Source of the DNA: JAABYT01 sp041581935
GTDB lineage: Bacteria > Pseudomonadota > Gammaproteobacteria > HK1
Direction: 5' to 3'
Length of the DNA: 12,889 nt
Assembly (NCBI GenBank): GCA_041581935.1
Contig: JBFICP010000078.1
Coordinates: 1-12,889, forward strand
The translations under genes were made by a program, and so were the position numbers. Below are positions 1 through 6,775 of this stretch, in pieces (the stretch's first letter is position 1; each line of letters opens with the position of its first letter). Under the pieces are notes generated by a model, which worked only from the letters and a program-made list of their open reading frames with translations, was not told where the DNA came from and did not search any database.

Positions 1-402
1 GAGCAGCTCGATGGAATGGAGATGATGGCGGTGGATCCGCTGCGCCGAGTGGTCGCACCGCGCTTCGTCGCAGGCGTCATCTCCATGCCTTTGCTGGCTG
101 CCATCTTCAGCGCGGTGGGCGTGCTGGGGGGCTATTTCGTCGGTGTCGGACTTCTCGGCGTCGATGAAGGTGCATTCTGGTCGCAGATGCAGTCGGCGGT
201 GGACGTGAACGACGACATTTTGAATGGCGTCATCAAGAGCGTGGTGTTCGGCGTGGTTGTTACGTGGATCGCGGTGTTCGAGGGCTACGATACCGTGCCG
301 ACGTCCGAAGGCGTAAGCGCAGCGACCACCCGCACCGTGGTGCATTCATCGCTGGCGGTGCTGGGCCTCGACTTTGTGCTCACGGCATTGATGTTCAATT
401 AA
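1..402 (+). CDS. mlaE: MlaE, ABC transporter permease for phospholipid transport (5' end outside window)
   Basis: This is the C-terminal 133 codons of the inner-membrane permease of the Mla system, which moves phospholipids between inner and outer membranes. The reading frame is open from base 1, so the true start lies upstream; E. coli MlaE is about 260 aa. Family hallmarks are the EMMAVDPLRR segment near residues 7-16 of the visible part, RFVAGVISMPLL, the IKSVVFG helix, and a C-terminus reading ATTRTVVHSSLAVLGLDFVL, nearly identical to E. coli. Three hydrophobic segments are visible (about residues 21-50, 75-95 and 112-130). MlaE dimerises and works with the MlaF ATPase, presumably encoded just upstream, with the MlaD hexamer and with MlaB. 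It ends in TAA, 23 nt before mlaD, so the two are surely in one operon. Identification is certain; only the extent is limited. Confidence 0.95.
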   Translation, partial: EQLDGMEMMAVDPLRRVVAPRFVAGVISMPLLAAIFSAVGVLGGYFVGVGLLGVDEGAFWSQMQSAVDVNDDILNGVIKSVVFGVVVTWIAVFEGYDTVPTSEGVSAATTRTVVHSSLAVLGLDFVLTALMFN

Positions 403-425
403 GCGAAACCGCTGGACGGTGAACC

Positions 426-893
426 ATGTACAGTAAGGGTGTAGAAATCGGAGTCGGGGTGTTCGTCGCACTGGGTCTTGCAGCGTTGCTCATGCTGGCA
501 ATGAAGGTCAGCAACCTCGCGGAGCTCACCGCCCCCGATGGATATCAGCTGAGCGCGCGATTCGACAACATCGGCGGGCTCAAGGTTCGCGCTCCGGTGA
601 CGATGGGTGGTGTGCGCATCGGTCGCGTCACAGAGATTGGATTCGACGATACGACCTACCAGGCGGTCGTCCGCTTCTCAGTGGATCCGCATTACGTGCG
701 CATTCCGCTGGATACGTCGGCGAGCATTTACACGGCAGGGCTTCTAGGCGAGCAGTATATCGGTCTCGAGGCGGGCGCCGAGGAAACGTTCCTGGCCGAA
801 GGCGGCGAAATCGCCCTGACGCAGTCAGCCATCGTGCTGGAACAGGTGATTGGTCAGTTTCTGTACAACAAGGCGGCCGAAGGCGGCAGCTGA
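426..893 (+). CDS. mlaD: MlaD, MCE-domain phospholipid-binding subunit
   Basis: MlaD is the membrane-anchored periplasmic MCE protein of the MlaFEDB complex. It forms a hexameric ring through which phospholipids pass. The 155-aa product has an N-terminal transmembrane helix (about residues 8-28) and one MCE domain (about 40-117) containing FDNIGGLK, APVTMGGVRIGRV and TAGLLGEQYIGL. It then has the family's C-terminal helix, with SAIVLEQVIGQFLY, which in E. coli MlaD helps form the hydrophobic pore. E. coli MlaD is 183 aa; this one stops soon after the pore helix and lacks the low-complexity tail, a difference unlikely to matter. The start is ATG at 426 with a weak GGACGG about 6 nt upstream. 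Only 2 nt separate its stop from the next gene, which is mlaB and not the expected mlaC. Confidence 0.95.
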   Translation: MYSKGVEIGVGVFVALGLAALLMLAMKVSNLAELTAPDGYQLSARFDNIGGLKVRAPVTMGGVRIGRVTEIGFDDTTYQAVVRFSVDPHYVRIPLDTSASIYTAGLLGEQYIGLEAGAEETFLAEGGEIALTQSAIVLEQVIGQFLYNKAAEGGS

Positions 894-895
894 CG

Positions 896-1213
896 ATGCC
901 GAAAACGCACGCGACGATTGAGCGTCGGGATACCCGCAGCTACGGGGTCCATGGTCCGATGACATTCGACTCCGTTACCGATCTTTTGGATGAGAGCCGG
1001 GAGATTTTCTCGGAAAACGCGTTTTTGCAGATAGATCTGGAAGGAGTAACGCATACCGACAGCGCCGGCCTTGCGCTGCTCGTCGAATGGTTGCGTGAGG
1101 CGTCGAGGCAGGGAGCGCGCATCGAGTTCCTGAACTTGCCTCCTCAGCTTGTCGCGCTCGCCGGCGCAGCCAATCTCGAGGATCTGCTGAGCGCGCGAAA
1201 GGGTGTTGTCTGA
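896..1213 (+). CDS. mlaB: MlaB-like STAS-domain protein
   Basis: This 105-aa cytoplasmic protein is a single STAS domain. In E. coli, MlaB binds the ATPase MlaF and is needed for assembly and activity of the MlaFEDB transporter. The signature is the LEGVTHTDSAGLALLVEWL region (about residues 48-66): a beta strand, the conserved D55-S56-A57-G58 turn and an amphipathic helix. E. coli MlaB has the essential Thr52 in DTAGLALL; the aligned residue here is Ser56, a conservative change that also occurs in anti-sigma antagonist STAS proteins. The gene starts 2 nt after the mlaD stop and ends 2 nt before the ibaG start, so translation is probably coupled. Operon position makes MlaB much more likely than a free-standing anti-sigma antagonist. 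Confidence 0.88.
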   Translation: MPKTHATIERRDTRSYGVHGPMTFDSVTDLLDESREIFSENAFLQIDLEGVTHTDSAGLALLVEWLREASRQGARIEFLNLPPQLVALAGAANLEDLLSARKGVV

Positions 1214-1215
1214 AC

Positions 1216-1458
1216 GTGAATCCCGAGGAATTGAAGAAGCTCATTGAAGAAGCCTTTGCTGACGGTCATGTGGAGGTGATGGGCGACGGCCGACATTTTT
1301 CTGCCACCGTGGTGTCGGAATCTTTCGCCGGCAAGAACATGATTTCCCAACATCGCATGGTATACGCTGCTCTCGGCGATCGATTCGACACCGACGCGGT
1401 GCACGCGCTGTCGCTCAAAACGTATACCCCCGAGCAGTGGCAGGCGCTCAAGGGATGA
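1216..1458 (+). CDS. ibaG: BolA/IbaG family protein
   Basis: This 80-aa protein of the BolA family corresponds to E. coli IbaG (YrbA), which is encoded at the same position between mlaB and murA. Family members bind monothiol glutaredoxins and share a [2Fe-2S] cluster with them, acting in iron-sulfur handling and acid stress. The GDGRHF motif (residues 23-28), F37-x-G39 and the invariant His63 in VHALSLKTYTPEQW are all present; His63 is the expected cluster ligand. No cysteine is present, as is common in the IbaG group. The start is GTG at 1216, 2 nt after the mlaB stop. The alignment of NPEELKKLIEEAF with the family N-terminus and the lack of any upstream in-frame start support it. Function in this organism is inferred from family and context. 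Confidence 0.92.
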   Translation: MNPEELKKLIEEAFADGHVEVMGDGRHFSATVVSESFAGKNMISQHRMVYAALGDRFDTDAVHALSLKTYTPEQWQALKG

Positions 1459-1470
1459 GTGAAGCGGTGA

Positions 1471-1482
1471 CGCGGATCCGCG
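1471..1482. repeat. 12-bp perfect palindrome before murA
   Basis: CGCGGATCCGCG is a perfect 12-bp palindrome in the 34-nt gap between ibaG and murA, ending 10 nt before the murA ATG. No clear Shine-Dalgarno sequence is visible in this gap. The palindrome could form a short hairpin or be a protein site, but in GC-rich DNA a 12-bp palindrome can arise by chance. No function can be assigned. Confidence 0.35.
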
Positions 1483-1492
1483 ACTGAATTCT

Positions 1493-2752
1493 ATGGACAA
1501 GCTCATCATTACAGGCGGGACTCCGCTCGAAGGCGAGATACGAATATCAGGCGCCAAGAATGCCGCGTTGCCGATACTGGCGGCGACCCTGCTCACCGAT
1601 GGTCCCGTGGTCGTCGGAAATATTCCCCATCTGCACGACGTCACGACGACCATGGAGCTGCTCGGACGTATGGGTGTCCACCTGGTGGTCGACGAGTCGA
1701 TGAAAATCGAAGTCGACGCCAGCGGCATTCGCGAGTTCTTCGCGCCCTACGAGCTCGTGAAAACCATGCGGGCATCGATACTGGTTCTGGGTCCGCTGCT
1801 GTCGCGTCACGGTGAAGCATTGGTGTCGTTGCCCGGCGGTTGCGCCATCGGCTCGCGACCGGTCAATCTTCACATTCACGGGTTGACCAAGATGGGCGCC
1901 GATATCCAGGTCGAGGGCGGCTTCATACGGGCCCGCGCCAAGCGATTGAAGGGCACGCGGCTGGTAATGGATCTCGTCACGGTTACCGGCACCGAGAACC
2001 TCATGATGGCGGCCACCCTCGCGAAGGGCACGAGTGTCATCGAGAACGCGGCGCGCGAGCCCGAGGTCGTGGATTTGGCCAATTGTCTGATCGCAATGGG
2101 CGCCAGGATCGACGGCGCGGGCACCGACACCATTACCATCGAGGGTGTCGAGACACTGTCGGGCACGCACTACAACGTGCTACCGGATCGAATCGAGAGC
2201 GGCACGTTTCTGGTGGCGGCCGCCATCACGGGCGGAAAGGTGAAGATCAAGGACACGCGACCGGCGATGCTCGAAGCAATACTGGAAAAACTCGAAGAAG
2301 TGGGAGCGACGCTCGACATCGGCGATAACTGGATAACACTGGACATGACAGGCCGTCGGCCGATGGCAGTCTCGGTGCGCACTTCTCCCTACCCGGCGTT
2401 TCCCACCGATATGCAGGCACAGTTCACGGCGCTCAACGTAGTTGCCGAAGGCACCGGCATGATCTCGGAGACGGTCTTCGAGAACCGATTCATGCACGTG
2501 CACGAGCTTCAGCGCATGGGCGCCGACATTCGACTCGAAGGCAACACCGCGGTGACGCAGGGTGTGGAGCAGCTGACGGCCGCCCCCGTAATGGCCACGG
2601 ACCTGCGCGCATCGGCGAGTCTGGTGCTCGCCGGTCTCGTAGCCGAAGGTGATACCATCGTCGATCGCATCTACCACATCGACCGAGGTTACGAAGGAAT
2701 CGAGGAGAAGCTCGCCAAGCTCGGCGCCAGCATCCGACGCGTTCCCGGTTGA
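1493..2752 (+). CDS. murA: MurA, UDP-N-acetylglucosamine 1-carboxyvinyltransferase
   Basis: MurA catalyses the first committed step of peptidoglycan synthesis in the cytoplasm: transfer of enolpyruvate from phosphoenolpyruvate to UDP-GlcNAc. The product is 419 aa, the same length as E. coli MurA. Visible hallmarks are GAKNAALPILAATLL with the Lys22-Asn23 pair, the active-site loop GGCAIGSRPVNLHIHGL with Cys117 (equivalent to E. coli Cys115, the fosfomycin-alkylated cysteine), and PAFPTDMQAQF with Asp306 (equivalent to the catalytic Asp305). Cysteine in the loop predicts fosfomycin sensitivity at the target level; Mycobacterium-type enzymes with Asp there are resistant. The ATG at 1493 is chosen because MDKLIITGG matches the family N-terminus and an in-frame stop lies at 1460-1462. 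It follows ibaG by 34 nt and precedes hisG by 10 nt, the usual gammaproteobacterial order. Confidence 0.97.
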   Translation: MDKLIITGGTPLEGEIRISGAKNAALPILAATLLTDGPVVVGNIPHLHDVTTTMELLGRMGVHLVVDESMKIEVDASGIREFFAPYELVKTMRASILVLGPLLSRHGEALVSLPGGCAIGSRPVNLHIHGLTKMGADIQVEGGFIRARAKRLKGTRLVMDLVTVTGTENLMMAATLAKGTSVIENAAREPEVVDLANCLIAMGARIDGAGTDTITIEGVETLSGTHYNVLPDRIESGTFLVAAAITGGKVKIKDTRPAMLEAILEKLEEVGATLDIGDNWITLDMTGRRPMAVSVRTSPYPAFPTDMQAQFTALNVVAEGTGMISETVFENRFMHVHELQRMGADIRLEGNTAVTQGVEQLTAAPVMATDLRASASLVLAGLVAEGDTIVDRIYHIDRGYEGIEEKLAKLGASIRRVPG

Positions 2753-2762
2753 TCCGGAACTC

Positions 2763-3422
2763 ATGCTTACCATCGCCATCTCCAAGGGTCGCATCTACAG
2801 CGAGGCGCTGCCGCTTCTCGACGCGGCCGGGATCCGCGCTGGCGACAATCCGGATACCAGCCGGAAGCTGGTGCTCGAAACGAATGTCGAGGACGTGCGT
2901 TTACTCGTATTGCGGGCGCAGGACGTTCCGACATTCGTCGAGCACGGCGCTGCCGACTGCGGCATCGCCGGAAAGGACGTATTACTGGAGCATGGCGGGG
3001 AAGGGCTCTACGAGCCGCTCGATCTCGGCATCGCCCGCTGTCGGATGGTGGTGGCGGCGCGCCGCGGTCACGAGAAGCTGCCACTGCGCCCGCGGGTAGC
3101 GACCAAGTACGTCGTCAGCACGCGGCGCTTCTTCGCTGCAAAAAGCGTACAGCCCGAAATCATCAAGCTTTACGGGTCGATGGAGCTCGCACCGCTCGTT
3201 GGCCTTGCGGACTGCATCGTCGACCTGGTCGATACCGGTGGCACGCTCGCGGCCAACGGGCTGGTGGAGATCGAGGAGATGTGCGCGGTGAGCTCACGTC
3301 TCGTCGTCAACAAGGCTTCCATGAAGATGAAGCACGCGCGCGTGAAGTCTTTCATCGACAGTCTCGCGGACGCGGTATCGAATGCGCCCGAGGCGCGCCC
3401 GAGCGGGGTTCGGGCGCCGTGA
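2763..3422 (+). CDS. hisG: HisG, ATP phosphoribosyltransferase, short form
   Basis: HisG catalyses the first step of histidine synthesis, condensing ATP with PRPP to phosphoribosyl-ATP. The product is 219 aa and lacks the C-terminal ACT-like regulatory domain of long forms (E. coli HisG is about 299 aa). It is therefore a HisG-S enzyme, which in known cases needs the HisZ subunit for activity and histidine feedback. HisZ is not in this window. Motifs include the start LTIAISKGR, DCGIAGKDVLLE (65-76), ATKYVVSTRRFF, and the PRPP-binding stretch ADCIVDLVDTGGTLAANGL (149-167). The frame is open further upstream into murA, but ATG 2763 is chosen because family homology begins exactly there and it lies 10 nt past the murA stop. 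The last 4 nt overlap hisD. Confidence 0.95.
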   Translation: MLTIAISKGRIYSEALPLLDAAGIRAGDNPDTSRKLVLETNVEDVRLLVLRAQDVPTFVEHGAADCGIAGKDVLLEHGGEGLYEPLDLGIARCRMVVAARRGHEKLPLRPRVATKYVVSTRRFFAAKSVQPEIIKLYGSMELAPLVGLADCIVDLVDTGGTLAANGLVEIEEMCAVSSRLVVNKASMKMKHARVKSFIDSLADAVSNAPEARPSGVRAP

Positions 3423-4732
3423 AGCGGATTCGCCGGCTCGCAACCGCTGATGCTGACTTCGAGAAGCGCTTCGGCGCGCTGCTCGATGCCCACGATGGCG
3501 GCGATGCCGATGTCGAGAAGGCCGTCAAGGCAATTATCGACGACATCCGCAGGCGCGGTGATGCCGCACTCGTCGAATACACGCGTCGCTTCGACGGCCT
3601 CGACACGACCGATGCGGCGGTCTTGCAGGTCGACGGCGATCGACTGGCGGCGGCGTTCGCAAAGCTCGACGCCGCGCAACGCGACGCCGTTGAGTTCGCC
3701 GCTGAGCGCATCCGCGCCTATCACGAGCGCCAGCGCCAGGAGTCCTGGTCTTATAGGGAGCCGGACGGCACGCTTCTTGGGCAGCAGGTCACGGCTCTCG
3801 ATCGTGTCGGTGTCTACGTCCCCGGCGGCACGGCGGCGTATCCGTCGTCGGTTCTGATGAACGTCTTACCGGCCCGCATCGCCGGCGTCGGCGAGATCAT
3901 CATGACGGTGCCGGCCCGTGACGGGGCGCTCAACGATCTGGTGCTGGCGGCTGCCCACATCGCGGGCGTCGACACGGTGTTCTCGATCGGTGGTGCCCAG
4001 GCCGTGGCGGCGCTCGCTTTCGGTACCGAGACCGTTCCCGCGGTGGACAAGATCGTCGGTCCGGGCAATGCCTACGTGGCGGAAGCCAAACGCCAGCTGT
4101 TCGGCGTTGTCGGCATCGACATGGTCGCCGGTCCATCGGAAATTCTGGTGCTGTGCGACGGGCGCTCGCCGCCCGACTGGATCGCCATGGATCTCTTCGC
4201 GCAGGCCGAGCACGACGAGCGCGCTCGTGCCATGCTGTTGTGCCCCGATGCCGACTTCATCGACGCCGTCGAGGCGGCCATTGAGCGCCTGCTGCCGGAG
4301 CTGGAACGTGCCGGGGTGATCGCCGAGGCGCTCGCGGCCCGCGGTGCTCTCATTGTGGTGCGCGACTTGGAAGAGGGCATAGAGCTCGCGAATCGCATCG
4401 CGCCAGAGCATCTCGAACTCGCGGTCGAGACCCCGGAGAAGCTGCTGCCCGCCATTCGGCACGCGGGTGCGATATTTCTGGGACATCACACACCCGAGGC
4501 CCTCGGTGATTACTGTGCGGGGCCGAATCACGTGCTGCCAACCGCCAGCACCGCGCGATTCTCCTCGCCGCTCGGCGTATACGATTTTCAAAAACGCACG
4601 AGCCTCATCGGCTGCACACCATCGGGTGCGCAGCGCCTCGCGCCCGCAGCGTCGATTCTGGCGCGCGGCGAAGGTCTGACCGCTCATGCGCGCTCGGCGG
4701 AATTGCGCATGCCGAAGGGCACCGGTAAGTGA
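3419..4732 (+). CDS. hisD: HisD, histidinol dehydrogenase
   Basis: HisD is the zinc-dependent, NAD-linked enzyme that oxidises L-histidinol in two steps to L-histidine, the last reactions of the pathway. The 437-aa product (E. coli: 434) has all expected residues: VPGGTAAYPSSVLMN (134-148), GPGNAYVAEAK, zinc ligands Gln262 and His265 in FAQAEHDE, catalytic Glu330-His331 in RIAPEHLEL, Asp364 in LGDYCAGPNHVLPT, and His423 in LTAHARSAE. The GTG at 3419 is chosen because homology (KRIRRLATADADF) begins there and its GTGA overlaps the hisG TGA stop by 4 nt, a typical coupled start. The frame is open upstream to an ATG at 3281, but the extra 46 residues are shadow translation of hisG and do not resemble HisD. 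Confidence 0.96.
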   Translation: MKRIRRLATADADFEKRFGALLDAHDGGDADVEKAVKAIIDDIRRRGDAALVEYTRRFDGLDTTDAAVLQVDGDRLAAAFAKLDAAQRDAVEFAAERIRAYHERQRQESWSYREPDGTLLGQQVTALDRVGVYVPGGTAAYPSSVLMNVLPARIAGVGEIIMTVPARDGALNDLVLAAAHIAGVDTVFSIGGAQAVAALAFGTETVPAVDKIVGPGNAYVAEAKRQLFGVVGIDMVAGPSEILVLCDGRSPPDWIAMDLFAQAEHDERARAMLLCPDADFIDAVEAAIERLLPELERAGVIAEALAARGALIVVRDLEEGIELANRIAPEHLELAVETPEKLLPAIRHAGAIFLGHHTPEALGDYCAGPNHVLPTASTARFSSPLGVYDFQKRTSLIGCTPSGAQRLAPAASILARGEGLTAHARSAELRMPKGTGK

Positions 4733-4742
4733 GCTTCAGCCG

Positions 4743-5849
4743 GTGAGCGCGTCGAACGACGAGTCGGTCAATGAACGCGTTGCGCGTCTCATTGCACCGG
4801 AGATCCGCGCGCTTTCCGCCTACTCGGTGGCGGATGCGAAGGGCCTGGTCAAGCTCGACGCCATGGAGAATCCCTACACGTGGCCGCGCGAGCTCGAGGA
4901 CGAGTGGCTCGAACGTCTGCGCGGCGCCCCGATCAACCGCTATCCGGACCCGCGGGCGCCGGGCCTCGAAGCACGCCTGCGCGCCGCCCTGGAGGTTCCG
5001 GACTCGGCGCGGCTGCTGCTGGGGAACGGCTCGGACGAGCTCATCCAGCTACTGATACTGGCCATCGGCGGCGCCGGCAGCGTGGTGTTCGCGCCGGACC
5101 CGAGCTTTGCCATGTACGCCCTGGTGGCACGGGCCACCGGGCGTCGATTCGTCTCCTCACCGCTCGCGCAACCCGACTTCGGCCTGCGTCTCGAGGCGAC
5201 ACTCGAAGTGATCACCGAGCACCGGCCCGCGCTCACGTTCATCGCCTATCCCAACAATCCGACGGGCAATCTGTTCGCGGTCGAGCATGTGGAAGCCATT
5301 CTGGATGCCTCCGAGGGCGTCGTCGTCGTCGACGAGGCGTACGCGCCTTTCGCCCGGGCGAGCTTCTTCGAGCAGCTCGCGCGTCGCCCGAACCTGCTGG
5401 TGTTGCGCACGGTCTCGAAGCTTGGGCTCGCCGGGCTGCGTCTCGGGATGCTCGCTGGCGCGCCGGAATGGATCGACGAGCTCGACAAGCTGCGCTTGCC
5501 CTACAACCTCAACGTGCTGACTCAGATAACCGCCGAGCTGGCGCTCAGCCACTACGACGTTTTTCAGAAGCAAACCGATCGCATCATTCGAGATCGCGAC
5601 GCGCTCTACGAGCGGCTGAGGGCGATGGACGGCATCGACGTGTGGCCGAGCAGTGCCAACTTCTTGCTCGTTCGAACGGCGCGGGGAACCGGCTCGCGCA
5701 CGGTAGCGCGTCTTCGCGAGCGAGGCGTCCTGGTGAAGAACCTCGATGGCGCGAGCCCGCTGCTTCGCGACTGCATACGGGTGACGATCGGGCGTCCGGA
5801 GGAGAACGCGGCTTTTCTGCAGGCTCTGAAAGCGGCTATGACTGCCTGA
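4743..5849 (+). CDS. hisC: HisC, histidinol-phosphate aminotransferase
   Basis: HisC is a PLP-dependent class I/II aminotransferase that converts imidazole-acetol phosphate plus glutamate to histidinol phosphate. Visible active-site elements are LDAMENPY near residue 38-45, LGNGSDELI (93-101), AYPNNPTGN (168-176, cofactor-binding Asn), VVDEAYAPF (195-203, Asp197 and Tyr200), the Schiff-base lysine Lys226 in RTVSKLGLAGLRLGM, and the C-terminal arginine region CIRVTIGRPEEN. The GTG at 4743, 10 nt past the hisD stop, gives 368 aa, close to the family norm. An ATG at 4686 would give 387 aa but lies inside hisD and adds non-homologous residues, so I rejected it. The 3' end overlaps the convergent LLM oxidoreductase gene by 14 bp, which leaves no room for a normal terminator between them. 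Confidence 0.94.
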   Translation: MSASNDESVNERVARLIAPEIRALSAYSVADAKGLVKLDAMENPYTWPRELEDEWLERLRGAPINRYPDPRAPGLEARLRAALEVPDSARLLLGNGSDELIQLLILAIGGAGSVVFAPDPSFAMYALVARATGRRFVSSPLAQPDFGLRLEATLEVITEHRPALTFIAYPNNPTGNLFAVEHVEAILDASEGVVVVDEAYAPFARASFFEQLARRPNLLVLRTVSKLGLAGLRLGMLAGAPEWIDELDKLRLPYNLNVLTQITAELALSHYDVFQKQTDRIIRDRDALYERLRAMDGIDVWPSSANFLLVRTARGTGSRTVARLRERGVLVKNLDGASPLLRDCIRVTIGRPEENAAFLQALKAAMTA

Positions 5850-6738
5850 GCTTCGGAATGACGTCCGACGCGATTCGCTCGAGCATCGGCAGCTGCTCCT
5901 CACGCATGGGATAGTAGAGTCCGATGTCGGTCATTCCGAGTTCCATGATTCGAGCCACCATGTCGGCGAAGATTGTCTCCGACTCGTAGTAACTCATCAT
6001 TCCGCCACTATGGCGCGCACCGGCGTCGAACATGAGATAGGAGCGCCGCAGCGACGCCGGGTCACGCCCGAGCGCCTCGCAGTGGGCGTCGATTTGTGAA
6101 TTTCGAACCTGCGTCTCTTCCATCTGGTTGTCGAAATTCTCTGCAAAGCTCAAGCTGTTCCAGATATCGGCATAGCGGGCCACCTGCTTCAGCATGACCG
6201 GGCCCATGCCCGCAATCATGATCGGTGGGCGCGGTTTTTGCACCGGCCTGGGATTCATCACCGCCTCGTTCACCTCGTAGTAGCGGCCCTTGTAGCTGGT
6301 CACCTCGTCTGAAAGCAGCCGATCGACAATCTCGACGTACTCGGAGAATCGCGCTACGCGCTCCTTGTTGCTCCAGTTCGGGATACCCATCATCGCGTAG
6401 GACGGATCGATGGGCAGTCCCAGACCGAGGCCAACCTCGAGCCGGCCATTGGAGATGTGATCCACCGCGAGCGCCTGGCGTGCGAACATTGCGGGTTCGC
6501 GAAGCGGGATCTGCGCGACGCAGGTCGAAAGTCTCAGCCGGGAGGTCTTGGCCGCAACCGCCGCGGCGAGCGTCCAGAGCTCGAACCAGGGGCTCGGAGG
6601 ATTCGTCCAGTCGACGAAGTGGTCGGCCATCCCGGCCATGTCGAATCCGAGCGACTCGACGGTCTGATAACGCGCGAGCAGTTCGTCCCACGAGGTGTTT
6701 GGAAGAATCAGAACGAAGAATCGGAGCTTGTGGCTCAT
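5836..6738 (-). CDS. LLM class flavin- or F420-dependent oxidoreductase
   Basis: This 300-aa protein belongs to the bacterial luciferase-like monooxygenase superfamily, a TIM-barrel fold using FMN or F420. Typical segments are LGFDMAGMADHFVDW (about residues 31-45), LRLSTCVAQIPLREPAMFARQ, the DHISNGRLEVGLGLG motif (about 93-107), YKGRYYEV and PIMIAGMGPVMLKQVARYADIWN. The last is the cofactor phosphate-binding region. It resembles the LLM F420-dependent subfamily more than luciferase itself, but cofactor and substrate cannot be read from sequence. It is the second gene of a likely degS-LLM transcript: 37 nt separate it from degS, and no good ribosome-binding site precedes its ATG. The stop TAG at 5836-5838 lies inside the end of hisC. 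LLM genes are not part of the standard hisC-degS neighbourhood, so this is probably an insertion into it. Confidence 0.88.
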   Translation of the reverse strand: MSHKLRFFVLILPNTSWDELLARYQTVESLGFDMAGMADHFVDWTNPPSPWFELWTLAAAVAAKTSRLRLSTCVAQIPLREPAMFARQALAVDHISNGRLEVGLGLGLPIDPSYAMMGIPNWSNKERVARFSEYVEIVDRLLSDEVTSYKGRYYEVNEAVMNPRPVQKPRPPIMIAGMGPVMLKQVARYADIWNSLSFAENFDNQMEETQVRNSQIDAHCEALGRDPASLRRSYLMFDAGARHSGGMMSYYESETIFADMVARIMELGMTDIGLYYPMREEQLPMLERIASDVIPKLRQS

Positions 6739-6775
6739 CTTGACTGGTGTTGGTGCGTAACCGGGTTGCGGCAGA

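Noticed and set aside
896..1213. STAS protein as an anti-sigma factor antagonist
   Set aside because: Ser56 would allow that role, but there is no kinase or sigma partner nearby, and its place between mlaD and ibaG fits MlaB.
2649..2762. Possible 38-residue N-terminal extension of HisG
   Set aside because: It is an out-of-frame reading of the murA 3' end, Ser/Thr-rich and non-homologous; the family N-terminus begins at 2763.
3866..4687. 273-codon - strand frame opposite hisD
   Set aside because: It is antisense to hisD, which has every catalytic and zinc residue; the frame is a codon-bias shadow.
4880..5914. 344-codon + strand frame inside hisC
   Set aside because: It is an alternate-frame reading of hisC, Arg/Ala/Gly-rich, without family resemblance.
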